Origin: Caldifarciminota bacterium
GTDB lineage: Bacteria; Hydrothermota; Tepidihabitantia; SM23-42
DNA length: 64,000 nucleotides
Reading direction: 5' to 3'
Assembly: GCA_027026255.1 (NCBI GenBank)
Contig: JALVOT010000018.1
Coordinates: forward strand, 1-64,000
Shown here: positions 50,990-60,771 of the stretch, piece after piece
How positions within the stretch are numbered: the first letter of the stretch is position 1
Layout: every line of letters starts with the position of its first letter
Notes under the pieces: generated by a model
Told to the model about the DNA's origin: nothing
Seen by the model: the letters and a program-made list of their open reading frames with translations, nothing else
Databases searched by the model: none
Position numbers and translations under genes: made by a program

Positions 50990-51916
50990 ATGAAAAAACT
51001 TATTTTATTATCACTCGCAGCCATCCCGTTATTCGCATTCGGCGTAAACTTCATCATTGCCGATTACGAATATTACGGTGATGAGTATTACTGCGATGAA
51101 TACTGGTGTGACTGTCCCTATGACGGATACTGGGTCTATTATCCGGATGGTTGTTATTGTGTCCATTATGTCTGGTGGTATCCCTGGTGGTGGGATTGGT
51201 ATTGGCAGCGATGCCACTGGTGTCATCACTTCTGCTGGGATTTCTTTTACAGTGGATTCTATATAGTCTGGTATGAGGACGGCTATTGGTGGTGGAGACC
51301 AAGATATGGCAGAGCAGTAAGACACCGACTTCCCTATACTTATAGAGAAATCAGATATCGGGCAAAGAAATATGGTATTATTCTACCCAGAAAGCCTCCC
51401 CGTAAAATAAATGTGCCCTATAAGGAGAACAAGATAAAGAGATTGATTCAGAAAAAGGACCCTGAATTATTTAGCCGGGTGGTAAAAGAGCACAAAAGCG
51501 GTAACTTAGAAAAAATGCGTAAAGTATATGATGCAAAGATCAGAAAAAATACGACACTGCGGCCAAGGCATTATCTGGAATCTTCGAACCGGACAAAAAT
51601 CAGAGACTCGAACCATAATATTCTTCCCGGCCATTCCACAGAAGATATTAGAACTCCGCACCGAAAATATAAAAACTCAGAAAATATTGAAAAAGAAGGC
51701 GGAATTCATATAATAAAAAAGAAGAAGAAAAAGAGCAATGATATTGATTACAAAAGGTCTGAAAAAGAAAGCGGTTATCATTTCAAGAAGATTGAAAGAC
51801 ATTCAATAAAAAAATCGAACCATCGAACTCAACCAAAAATAAGGCTGGATAAGGATGATACACCGGGACGAAGGTATATTCATAAAAAGGTTCATCCAGA
51901 AGGTCAAAAGAGGTAA
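50990..51916 (+). CDS. Secreted protein with Trp/Tyr/Cys/His-rich N-terminal region and basic C-terminus
   Basis: Signal peptide MKKLILLSLAAIPLFAFG; YWCDCPYDGYWVYYPDGCYCVHYVWWYPWWWDWYWQRCHWCHHFCWDFFYSGFYIVWYEDGYWWWRPRYGR. Confidence 0.7.
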   Translation: MKKLILLSLAAIPLFAFGVNFIIADYEYYGDEYYCDEYWCDCPYDGYWVYYPDGCYCVHYVWWYPWWWDWYWQRCHWCHHFCWDFFYSGFYIVWYEDGYWWWRPRYGRAVRHRLPYTYREIRYRAKKYGIILPRKPPRKINVPYKENKIKRLIQKKDPELFSRVVKEHKSGNLEKMRKVYDAKIRKNTTLRPRHYLESSNRTKIRDSNHNILPGHSTEDIRTPHRKYKNSENIEKEGGIHIIKKKKKKSNDIDYKRSEKESGYHFKKIERHSIKKSNHRTQPKIRLDKDDTPGRRYIHKKVHPEGQKR

Positions 51917-51918
51917 TT

Positions 51919-52527
51919 ATGTCTGCAATAATCTTATGCACACTTATTGGTCTACATCTTAACCTTTGGCTGAACCGCGAGGATGGTATATACTATCCAT
52001 CAGAGAATCTTAAGGTCTTTTTCCGGGTGGATGAAGACTGTTTTGTTACAGTCTATAATATAGAAAGAGGGGGGAAGATAAAGAAACTCTTCCCCCCGAA
52101 GGGTCATGACGGCTGGGTTTCAGCCGGCAAACGTTATCAATTACCTCCTGCTGATGCCGATTATGATTATGTAATCAGTGGGCCACCCGGGATTGAGACA
52201 ATTATTGCCTGTGCATCTACTGAGCGTCAACCCGCATTTACAGATGAAGGTCCTGATATTGTTGAATCAACCGCTTATATCGAAATAAAAGAGCCCGAAC
52301 CGGCAAGGCTCATTATTGTATCCCGTCCCATTTATGCCCGCATCTATATCTCAAAAGATGATTTTGAAGATGAAGAGTATGCAGGCTGCACGCCGCGTGA
52401 GATTGTCATAAGACCGGGTTCATATTGGGTGACGATAAGAAAACCAGGTTTTCACCCGCTCCAAAGAAAAATATGGCTTGAACCCGGTGCGATAAAAAAG
52501 GTTATGGTAAGGCTTATACTATATTGA
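51919..52527 (+). CDS. DUF4384-like plus PEGA-like domain protein
   Basis: NREDGIYYPSENLKVFFRVDEDCFVTVYNIERGGKIKKLFP and IIVSRPIYARIYISKDDFEDEEYAGCTPREIVIRPGSYWVTIRKPGFHPLQRKIWLEPG. Confidence 0.72.
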   Translation: MSAIILCTLIGLHLNLWLNREDGIYYPSENLKVFFRVDEDCFVTVYNIERGGKIKKLFPPKGHDGWVSAGKRYQLPPADADYDYVISGPPGIETIIACASTERQPAFTDEGPDIVESTAYIEIKEPEPARLIIVSRPIYARIYISKDDFEDEEYAGCTPREIVIRPGSYWVTIRKPGFHPLQRKIWLEPGAIKKVMVRLILY

Positions 52528-52531
52528 CATT

Positions 52532-52861
52532 ATGTTTAACTTTATTATAATAAATCATACTATGAAGAAAATCCTGATAACACTCATCTTTGTTGGATTT
52601 CTTTTTGGTGTGGAACAGGTCCCCAGGCATCGAACAAATAAAAAGACCAGGCAGATTGAAAAGACGAAAAAGTCAACAAGACTCAAAAAAATAAAGGTCA
52701 AAGAGGACCATTTTCTGGATGCCGATTCAAATGCAGTCAATGACCAGCGTGAAGATGATTATTTAAAGATAAAGAAAATGAATTCCAAATTTTGGGACCT
52801 ATTTCAAAAAATATTCGGCAACAAATTAAAAAAATCCAGGAAGAAAAAAAGGCACAAATAG
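52532..52861 (+). CDS. Short basic secreted protein of unknown function; real start may be MKKILIT at 52562
   Basis: MKKILITLIFVGFLFGVEQ signal peptide; Lys-rich remainder. Confidence 0.5.
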   Translation: MFNFIIINHTMKKILITLIFVGFLFGVEQVPRHRTNKKTRQIEKTKKSTRLKKIKVKEDHFLDADSNAVNDQREDDYLKIKKMNSKFWDLFQKIFGNKLKKSRKKKRHK

Positions 52862-52928
52862 AATGATTCGTTAATCAACATACCCGATATTTTGCCCTAC
52901 TTCTTTTATCACCATCCCAACTGAACAG

Positions 52929-52957
52929 TTGACTTTATAAAGGTAATTGATTAATAT
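52929..52957 (+). promoter_or_regulatory. Promoter-like TTGACT-17-TAATAT, predicted leaderless (GTG start)
   Basis: 5 nt from the -10 to GTG 52963. Confidence 0.5.
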
Positions 52958-52962
52958 AGATT

Positions 52963-54930
52963 GTGCATAATCTATTAATCTTCATCCTCCTCAATGCCCT
53001 GTCATTGGTCCCGGCAAAAGACCCATTGGGCAACGATATCTCGGGTGCTGAACAGGTCGGCACAGTCGGTTCAATATTAAAAAAGCCTATTGTGGTTCGG
53101 GTACTGGACAGCCTGGGCAATCCCCGGGCGAATGTCACCGTAAAGTTTTCAGTAATAGAAGAACCCAGGGAGAATTTTCTTAAAAAAAGACCGGCCCGTT
53201 TAGAACCTGAAGAAACCAGGACTGATAAAGATGGATATGCAACGAGTAGATTCTGTTTCGGCGGAACAAGTGGAAATTATTATATACTCATCAAAGCAGA
53301 ATCACAGAGTTTGATATTCAAAGAGATTGCCCTGGATCGAAACTGGCTTCTTTTCTTTTTCTTTTCACTATTCGGTGGACTGGGCATATTCCTTTTCGGA
53401 CTGAACTACGGAAGCAAGGGTCTTATAAGGGCAGCCGGGGCAAAGATGCGCGACCTCCTTTTCAGTCTCACAAAAAATCGCCTTATGGCCCTGGTTATCG
53501 GCATCGTTGTAACGGTTATTCTCGGTTCCAGTACGGCAAGTTCAATCCTTTTGGTACGCTTTGTCTCCGGTGGTATCATACTTTTAGAGCAGGCACTCGG
53601 TGTGCTTCTGGGTATAAATATTGGAACAACCATAACCGTGCAGATTATCGCCTTCAGAATCTTAGATTACGCAATTCTGATTGTGGGCATTGGATTCTTC
53701 CTGATGCATTTTTTCCCACGATACCGGAATGTCGGCCAGGCGATATTCGGCCTTGGTCTCCTCTTCTTTTCTCTGAAATTAATGTCTGCCGCAACATCAA
53801 ATTTAAGATACCTGCCTCTCTTCCATACAATAATTGCCGGGCTATCAAGATATCCCTTGCTTGCAATCATCATTGCATCACTCATCACATTTTTATTACG
53901 CTCGAGTGCCGCAACCATCGGCATCATTTTAATCCTGACATTTGATTCCCTGATTGAACTTCACCAGGCGGTGCCTCTGATACTGGGAGCAAATCTGGGC
54001 ACCACATTCACCGCACTCATATCGGCAAATTCCACTGATGGCCGTCGGGTCGCATTCGGCCATTTTCTCTTCAACCTGCTGGCAATTGCAGTGCTCTTCC
54101 CGTTTCTCAACTACATCCCGAATATCGTAAAAAGTCTTGGCGGTGATATCTCCCGACAGATCGCAAATTTTCACACTATGTTCAACCTCTTTTCAGCCGC
54201 GCTCTTTCTCCCATTAATTCATCTCTTTGCCAGACTCTTGGACAGCATAGTAAAAAGAACAAAAACAGGAAGTCCCTGGACCCATCATTTAGACCCGGCA
54301 TTTCTTGATACACCGGCAATCGCCCTCGGCCAGGCAACCAGGGAAATACTTTTTATGGCCGACATTGTGAATCGTATGCTTGAAGACAGTATAAAAGTCT
54401 TTAAAGAACGCGACCGCAATCTTTTGGAAAAAGTTGTAAAAACCGACGACGAAGTGGACGAATTCGAGGAAAAGATCACCCCCTATCTTACCAGGATTAG
54501 CGAAGGCGAGATGGATAGTAAATTATCCCATTATCATCATGCCCTGCTCAATACAGTCAATGAGATTGAACATATCGGTGATGTTGTTTCAAAAAACCTT
54601 ATGTCCTATGCAAAAAAACAGATTGACACCGGATTTTTATTCTCTGAAGAAGGCTTTAACCAGATTGAAAATCTGCATCGGTTTGCATGTGAAACACTCC
54701 GCACCGCAATAAATGCCTTAGCAACCCAGGATAAAAATTTGGCACAAACGGCGGTGGCCCGGAAAAAAGAGGGATATATATTAGCAAAGAAGTATAGTGA
54801 ATTACATTTAGAAAGACTGAAAAAAGGTATGAAACAGAGTCTGGAAACAAGCACCATCCACCTTGATATCATCAGTGACCTTGAACGAATAAACTTCCAT
54901 GCCGCAGAGATAGGCGCCGGCATATTATGA
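52963..54930 (+). CDS. Na/Pi cotransporter family protein with N-terminal Big_1/Ig-like domain and C-terminal PhoU-like helices
   Basis: GSSTASSILLVRFVSGGIILLEQALGVLLGINIGTTITVQIIAF and LRSSAATIGIILIL...LGANLGTTFTALIS repeats; N-term VVRVLDSLGNPRANVTVKFSV...TDKDGYATSRFCFGGTSGNYYI. Confidence 0.85.
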   Translation: MHNLLIFILLNALSLVPAKDPLGNDISGAEQVGTVGSILKKPIVVRVLDSLGNPRANVTVKFSVIEEPRENFLKKRPARLEPEETRTDKDGYATSRFCFGGTSGNYYILIKAESQSLIFKEIALDRNWLLFFFFSLFGGLGIFLFGLNYGSKGLIRAAGAKMRDLLFSLTKNRLMALVIGIVVTVILGSSTASSILLVRFVSGGIILLEQALGVLLGINIGTTITVQIIAFRILDYAILIVGIGFFLMHFFPRYRNVGQAIFGLGLLFFSLKLMSAATSNLRYLPLFHTIIAGLSRYPLLAIIIASLITFLLRSSAATIGIILILTFDSLIELHQAVPLILGANLGTTFTALISANSTDGRRVAFGHFLFNLLAIAVLFPFLNYIPNIVKSLGGDISRQIANFHTMFNLFSAALFLPLIHLFARLLDSIVKRTKTGSPWTHHLDPAFLDTPAIALGQATREILFMADIVNRMLEDSIKVFKERDRNLLEKVVKTDDEVDEFEEKITPYLTRISEGEMDSKLSHYHHALLNTVNEIEHIGDVVSKNLMSYAKKQIDTGFLFSEEGFNQIENLHRFACETLRTAINALATQDKNLAQTAVARKKEGYILAKKYSELHLERLKKGMKQSLETSTIHLDIISDLERINFHAAEIGAGIL

Positions 54931-56834
54931 GGCAGAAAACCTATTTTTTAATCATAATAACACTTCTTTTGATTTTGGGAATATTCGCAATCCTTGGTAT
55001 CGTAAGCAGTCGCCGCATTATGCTCAACCTCATTACTGAAGAAGCACACTCCTTCTTATCGATGGCGGTAATGATTCAGGAAAATGCGATATTCGGTGAA
55101 GGCAGATTAGAAGATGAAATAATTGATAAACTGCTTGACATCTGTGAATACTTAGAAGATACACAGTTGAATCAGAACACCATTGACAGAATTGTAAAAA
55201 ACTTCGAACTCAATTCAATTATTGTCTTCGACCGTAAAACAAAGAGAATCATTGCAAAATCCGGACAGCCCATAGAAATTTCAAACCGAATCTTCGATCT
55301 TAAAGAACCGGTATATTACGAATACTTCAAGGTTGGTCATAAGAAAGAAATGCTCTTTATTTACCAGATACCGGAAAGGATTTATCAGATTGAACTTCCT
55401 GCCGATGTGATTGAAGACTTCAGAAAAGAATTTGGATTGAATAAAATAATAAATCAGATAATGACCAATCCGATGGTAAAATATCTTGTGCTTCAGGATC
55501 AAAAAGGCATTATCTTTGCCACCCCCAATATTCATACAGTCACCAGCATTACAGACGACACGCTATTGAATAAGGTCATTAAGGACGGTAATGAACAGAG
55601 CCGAATTATCAAATTCAATGATAAAAATATTCTTGAATTGATAAGACCATTCGGCACAAAGGGTAAAAACATCGGCCTCTTCAGACTGGGAATCAGTTTG
55701 GAGGGATATTACAGACATATGAGAGAAACCGAACGACAATTGATACTGTTATTTGCTATTTTACTCGTCACCGGATTTATATTATTCTTCTTCTTGATTA
55801 AATATCAGTCCTTCTTGGGGCTGAAAGAAATCTTTGACAAAACCCTGGGTGCTGTGGAGGATGGGGTATTGATGGTCGACAAAAAAGGTTCAATCACCGG
55901 CGTTAACCCCAGTTTCTGTAGCGTAACAAGTTTTGACGAAAAAGCACTCCTTGGTCAGAACTACTTCTCTTTATTTAAGAACGACCCATTATCAATCAAA
56001 AAGGTATTAGAACAGGGCACCAAGATTGTCGATGAACATTCAATATTTGGAAGGAATATTCAATATGCCACATACCCATTATTTGACAATCAAAATCGAA
56101 TCATTGGTTCCATCTCGGTGATGAGAGATGTCACCAGATTAAGGGCATTTGAAAAAGAGCGCGAAGAAGCCGAAAGGTTCGTATTCCTGGGTAATCTGGT
56201 TGCCAACTTCGCCCATGAAATAAAAAATCCCTTAAACGGCCTTTCCATTGCAACCCAGCGATTAATCAGGGAATTCCCTTCAAAAAATAGCGAGTATCAA
56301 CAGTTGACCTCAACCATAAAAAAAGAGATTGAGTTCTTGAATAAAACCCTCAATGACTTTCTGACCTTAGCCCGTCCCGGGTTAAAAGAGAAAAAGCAAT
56401 TTAATCTCAGTCAGCTTCTTATCCAGACCCTTGATCTGATTGGGGAGCAGATTATGAATATGGACATTGAATTAAAAAAGGAGATTGTAAAAGGTCTGGA
56501 AATTTCAGGAAACGAAGAGGATTTTAGACGTGCTATATTAAATATCCTGCTCAATGCAATAGATGCCCTTTCCATTATTACAGAAAAGAAAAAACTTATT
56601 GTGCGCTTACGAAAAACAGATGGAGAAATTTTATTGGAAATTTCTGACAATGGGGTGGGTATGGAACCTGAAGAGATTGAGAAGATATTTACCCCATATT
56701 TTACAACCAAACAAGGAGGAACCGGTCTTGGACTCTATATTGCACAAAAGATTATTCGCGACCATAAAGGCAGGATTGAAGTCAAAAGCAAAAAGGGTCA
56801 GGGCACTTCATTTTTTATAACTCTGTCCCAATAA
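54927..56834 (+). CDS. Sensor histidine kinase with PAS domain
   Basis: Two TM segments; PAS TLGAVEDGVLMVDKKGSITGVNPSFCSVTSF; NFAHEIKNPLNGLSIATQRL H-box; ISDNGVGMEPEEIEKIFTPYFTTKQGGTGLGLYIAQKII. Confidence 0.92.
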   Translation: MRQKTYFLIIITLLLILGIFAILGIVSSRRIMLNLITEEAHSFLSMAVMIQENAIFGEGRLEDEIIDKLLDICEYLEDTQLNQNTIDRIVKNFELNSIIVFDRKTKRIIAKSGQPIEISNRIFDLKEPVYYEYFKVGHKKEMLFIYQIPERIYQIELPADVIEDFRKEFGLNKIINQIMTNPMVKYLVLQDQKGIIFATPNIHTVTSITDDTLLNKVIKDGNEQSRIIKFNDKNILELIRPFGTKGKNIGLFRLGISLEGYYRHMRETERQLILLFAILLVTGFILFFFLIKYQSFLGLKEIFDKTLGAVEDGVLMVDKKGSITGVNPSFCSVTSFDEKALLGQNYFSLFKNDPLSIKKVLEQGTKIVDEHSIFGRNIQYATYPLFDNQNRIIGSISVMRDVTRLRAFEKEREEAERFVFLGNLVANFAHEIKNPLNGLSIATQRLIREFPSKNSEYQQLTSTIKKEIEFLNKTLNDFLTLARPGLKEKKQFNLSQLLIQTLDLIGEQIMNMDIELKKEIVKGLEISGNEEDFRRAILNILLNAIDALSIITEKKKLIVRLRKTDGEILLEISDNGVGMEPEEIEKIFTPYFTTKQGGTGLGLYIAQKIIRDHKGRIEVKSKKGQGTSFFITLSQ

Positions 56835-56923
56835 TACATTAGCCTTAAAGATTGACAACCTTTTTTCTCTGACTATTATATAATGTCCAAGACAATTGGA
56901 AATTATGAACTGAAGGAGGCATA

Positions 56924-57814
56924 ATGGCGAAAATCTTAAGCGGCAAGGAACTTGCCCGGACAATGCGTGAAGAAATGAAGATTGAATTGAAGGAATTAAA
57001 GAAAAAACACAATGTAGTGCCTGGACTTGCAGTAATTCTCATCGGTGATGATCCGGCTTCAATCTCTTATATCAAAGAAAAAGAAAAAGCGTGTAATAAC
57101 ATCGGAATATTCTCACGCGAATATAGATTTCCCGGGCACTATCAAGAAGCAGAGCTTCTGGATCTAATTAAAGACCTGAATCAGTCCCCCCAAATCCATG
57201 GCATCCTTGTGCAGTTACCCCTCCCCGAACATATAAATGAAGAAAAGGTGCTGTATGCAATCAACCCGGAAAAGGATGTTGACGGGTTCCATCCGGTAAA
57301 TATCGGTCGAATGATGATCGGTGCACCCTGTTTTCTTCCCTGCACCCCGGCTGGAATCCAGCAGCTCCTTTTGAGAAATGATATTGAAATCAGCGGCAAG
57401 CATGTGGTGATCGTCGGTAGAAGCAATATCGTGGGAAAACCCCTGGCAATGATGTTACTACAGAAAAAACCCGGGGCGAATGCTACAGTAACAGTCTGTC
57501 ATACCCGAACAAAAAATATGGCGGAGATTACCCGACAGGCTGACATCCTTATTGTCGCAGCCGGCAGACCCCATACGATAAATGCAGAAATGGTAAGTGA
57601 AGGTGTCGTGGTAATCGATGTCGGTATGAATCGAGTTGAAGACAAAACGAAGAAAAAGGGTTATCGTCTGGTTGGTGATGTCGAATTTGAAGCGGTAAGT
57701 CAGAAGGCAAGTGCAATATCACCGGTGCCTGGTGGAGTTGGCCCAATGACCATCACAATGCTTTTACATAATACAATCCAGGCAGCAAAAACATCAGCGG
57801 GAATTAAAAACTGA
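56924..57814 (+). CDS. folD: Methylenetetrahydrofolate dehydrogenase/cyclohydrolase
   Basis: YIKEKEKACNNIGI...GILVQLPLPEHINEEKVLYAINPEKDVDGFHPVNIGRM...VVIVGRSNIVGKPLAMML...PVPGGVGPMTITMLLHNT. Confidence 0.96.
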   Translation: MAKILSGKELARTMREEMKIELKELKKKHNVVPGLAVILIGDDPASISYIKEKEKACNNIGIFSREYRFPGHYQEAELLDLIKDLNQSPQIHGILVQLPLPEHINEEKVLYAINPEKDVDGFHPVNIGRMMIGAPCFLPCTPAGIQQLLLRNDIEISGKHVVIVGRSNIVGKPLAMMLLQKKPGANATVTVCHTRTKNMAEITRQADILIVAAGRPHTINAEMVSEGVVVIDVGMNRVEDKTKKKGYRLVGDVEFEAVSQKASAISPVPGGVGPMTITMLLHNTIQAAKTSAGIKN

Positions 57815-57815
57815 T

Positions 57816-58838
57816 ATGAAAAATATAATGAAATTTTTTACGATAAGATATAATTCCCGGAAAAATGAAATTGTCATCCTGGACCAGAAAAGGTTGCCAG
57901 AGAAAGAAACCTATTTGAGGCTGCGCACTGTCCAGCAGGTATATAATGCGATTCGAGATATGAACCTGCGTGGTGCACCATTAATCGGTGTTGCCGCTGG
58001 TTATGGTGTAGTACTTGCCGCACGCTTACTGAAAGACCCGGCAAAAATAATTGAAGCGGCTGATTACATTGGTTCGGCCCGGCCTACAGCGGTAAACCTC
58101 GGCTGGGCAATCACAAGAATGAAAAAGAAACTTGACAAACAGCCTGGTCTATACAACCGGCTCTTAAAAGAAGCAAGGAAAATTGAGCAGGAAGATAAAA
58201 CTGCCTGTCTCAGAATCGGCAAATACGGTGCCCGGTTGATAAAGAACAACGCCAAAATTATGGTCCATTGTAATGCCGGAGCACTGGCAACAAGTGGTAT
58301 CGGCACAGCACTCGGTGTCATTTACTCAGCCCATAGACAGGGGAAAAAATTTGTTGTCTACTCCTGCGAAACAAGACCCCTTTTACAGGGTGCACGACTA
58401 ACCTCCTGGGAATTGACAAAAAATGGCATCGAAACCTGCACAATCTGCGATAATATGGCCGCAACCTTTATGCCCGAAACCGATCTTGTGCTTGTCGGTG
58501 CCGACCGTATTGCAACAAACGGTGATACCGCCAATAAGATCGGCACCCGCGGTCTGGCAATTATCGCCCGTTATTATAAAGTGCCGTTCTATGTAGCCGC
58601 ACCCGTTTCAACATTCGATTTTCATATAAAAACCGGTAAAGAAATACCGATTGAAACTCGTGACGAGAATGAAATAAGAAAGTTTAATCAGAAATGTATT
58701 GTAGCCAAAAGAGCGAAAATATACAACCCTGCCTTTGATGTTACTCCAGCCCGTTTAATCAACGGCATCATAACAGAAAAGGGTATTATCAAACCACCAT
58801 ACAAACGGCATATTGCCGGTATTAATAAAATAAGATGA
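57816..58838 (+). CDS. mtnA: S-methyl-5-thioribose-1-phosphate isomerase (eIF2B-like)
   Basis: NLRGAPLIGVAAGYGV...ILVHCNAGALATSGIGTALGVIYSAH-like; VYSCETRPLLQGARLTSWEL...ICDNMAATFM...VGADRIATNGDTANKIGT. Confidence 0.94.
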   Translation: MKNIMKFFTIRYNSRKNEIVILDQKRLPEKETYLRLRTVQQVYNAIRDMNLRGAPLIGVAAGYGVVLAARLLKDPAKIIEAADYIGSARPTAVNLGWAITRMKKKLDKQPGLYNRLLKEARKIEQEDKTACLRIGKYGARLIKNNAKIMVHCNAGALATSGIGTALGVIYSAHRQGKKFVVYSCETRPLLQGARLTSWELTKNGIETCTICDNMAATFMPETDLVLVGADRIATNGDTANKIGTRGLAIIARYYKVPFYVAAPVSTFDFHIKTGKEIPIETRDENEIRKFNQKCIVAKRAKIYNPAFDVTPARLINGIITEKGIIKPPYKRHIAGINKIR

Positions 58839-60088
58839 TACTTTTACTATGGATCCTCTATCAGGATTCCATCCCTCCGCTTCCCGACTTCAGCATAATT
58901 GAATTTCCCGAACCAAAGTTATGGGTTGAACCACTGCCTATGCAAATAACACTCTCTGGGTATTACGGACAATTTTCGGGCGCCGACATCAACTTTGATT
59001 ATCAGAGATTTAAGCTCCAAGCAGAATATCAAAAAGAAGATATATGGTTCAATACAACAAAAATCAACTTCGGTTCATCATATTCAATTCCCCTCCCCTT
59101 TCTCTGGATAAGACCATCGATAAAAGGCTTATATACCGAAGATTGTAACAGCTACAGATTTATCAATCCCGGTCTGGAAATCACCACCACCCCCGCCTGG
59201 GCGATTGTCTTTATGAAACTCAATTCGGATAACTGGCGGCTGAACAATAGAGATTATCGTGAATATACAGGTATACTCAAGATAATATTTGACCGGGCAG
59301 AATATCTTCCTTTTCTTCAGATAGAAGGTTCGACATTGGACGACAAACTGATTACCAGAATGACCGCGGGAATAAATGTCAAATCGATCCGGGTGAGCGC
59401 CGGCTCATTCCTTCCCTTCGGTTCCGGCTCAGATTACAGATTATCATTTTCAAAACCAGAATTTAGCCTCAATGCCCGACTTGAATCGGGCCGTAGAATA
59501 AGTTATCTTAGAAATCACTTTATTACCCGGAGCCCGATGCAGTATACGGTTCCACTTCCTGAAGAAAGTTTAAAGATTGCCGTAAATTTCACATTCAATT
59601 TCCGGATAAAAGAAAATCAATTTACATTAAAGACAGCATACAATGATTTTTCAAAAAAACTTATACCCGGACCGGATTTCTTTATTACTTCAATCAATAA
59701 TGTCAGGACCGGTGCGATTATGTTTATCATAAAAAATAAGCTGACTTATAAAGCGTTAGAAATCCACCATCAGATTAATGGCGCTTATCACCGGGCTGAC
59801 CGGGATATTCCTTTCTTGCCTGAGTATAGTATTCAGGATTCACTGGCAATAAAATTTTCGGTTATTGAATTTATCAATTTAATAGAATATCTCGATACAC
59901 GGCACGGAATTACAAAATTATTACCAAAAATAAAGCTGATCAGTCCGGAACTCGGGATAAGAATAAAACCCGTAAAATTATTTTTCCGGGTCTTCAATGT
60001 TTTGAATCAACAAAAAGAAATTTTTGATAACTACACACTATCATACAGAAAATATGCATTAGGCCTACAATTCCGGCATAAATTTTAA
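58835..60088 (+). CDS. Predicted outer-membrane beta-barrel protein
   Basis: N-terminal hydrophobic start; many amphipathic strands; C-terminal aromatic ending YALGLQFRHKF. Confidence 0.6.
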   Translation: MILLLWILYQDSIPPLPDFSIIEFPEPKLWVEPLPMQITLSGYYGQFSGADINFDYQRFKLQAEYQKEDIWFNTTKINFGSSYSIPLPFLWIRPSIKGLYTEDCNSYRFINPGLEITTTPAWAIVFMKLNSDNWRLNNRDYREYTGILKIIFDRAEYLPFLQIEGSTLDDKLITRMTAGINVKSIRVSAGSFLPFGSGSDYRLSFSKPEFSLNARLESGRRISYLRNHFITRSPMQYTVPLPEESLKIAVNFTFNFRIKENQFTLKTAYNDFSKKLIPGPDFFITSINNVRTGAIMFIIKNKLTYKALEIHHQINGAYHRADRDIPFLPEYSIQDSLAIKFSVIEFINLIEYLDTRHGITKLLPKIKLISPELGIRIKPVKLFFRVFNVLNQQKEIFDNYTLSYRKYALGLQFRHKF

Positions 60089-60362
60089 AATACTACATCA
60101 AGCAGAAACTTCATTCAGCAGTCTGAAAGACTGGTAAAACATTTTAGCCGTTGATTCATTAAATCATTACGCAGGTCGAGATGGCCTGCGGATTTGTGCA
60201 AAACTGAGGGACGCCCTGTTCTGAGATTCTTCTTCCGGATTGTTCCTCAAAACAATGCACTCACCGCAGAGCATTCTGAGCCCATTCAAACTTTATTTAG
60301 CATAAACAGCATGAAAAATCTCGTTTTATCGAATCAAAGTCCGAATTTCACAACCTTTGTCT

Positions 60363-60771
60363 GCTGATTCCCCTCCACTTTTTTCATTGTGCCTCCTGGA
60401 TTAATTGCAACGGTATTCTGGACAGAATAAACTTCCCTGAGTTTATTAAACTAAGACGAAAAATACTCAACAACTTCGTTTTACTTTTATTTATTGGTCA
60501 TTTGAAAAATTTCTCCACCATCTTCGCCCGGTTCAATTTTTACCAGCGCGGGCGGCGTCCCCGTTTTTCTCAACGCGGGCGGCGTCCCCATTTTTCTCAG
60601 CGCAGGCGGCATCCCCTTTTTTCTCAGCGCGGGCGGCGTCCCCGCCGCCCGCTGGAGGTTTATCATCCTTAACTCGTTTCATACTCACCAGGCGCCCTGT
60701 TTCGGGGCGGGACGCCCCCCGGCTATATTGTACTTACAAAAAACCGGGACAAAAAGTGGAGAGGAATCAGC
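60363..60771. mobile_element. MITE-like element, copy B, with about 20-bp terminal inverted repeats and no ORF
   Basis: Left gctgattcccctccactttttt; right aaaaagtggagaggaatcagc (inverted, 1 mismatch over the core); ttgtctg direct repeat at both outer edges (60357-60363, 60773-60779). Confidence 0.65.
60537..60644 (+). repeat. Four tandem 27-bp units (tttttctcagcgcgggcggcgtccccN)
   Basis: 60537-60563, 60564-60590, 60591-60617, 60618-60644. Confidence 0.85.

Noticed and set aside
51029-51325. Antisense and alternate-frame ORFs over the W/Y-rich gene
   Set aside because: Mirror images of the biased codons (tgg/tat/tgt); no SD or independent support.
56861-56884. folD upstream region as another leaderless promoter
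   Set aside because: TTGACA and TATAAT are about 21 nt apart, and folD has a clear SD (aaggagg) with a leader, so it does not fit the pattern.
60537-60644. 27-bp repeats as a CRISPR array
   Set aside because: Units are directly contiguous with no unique spacers, and no cas genes are nearby.
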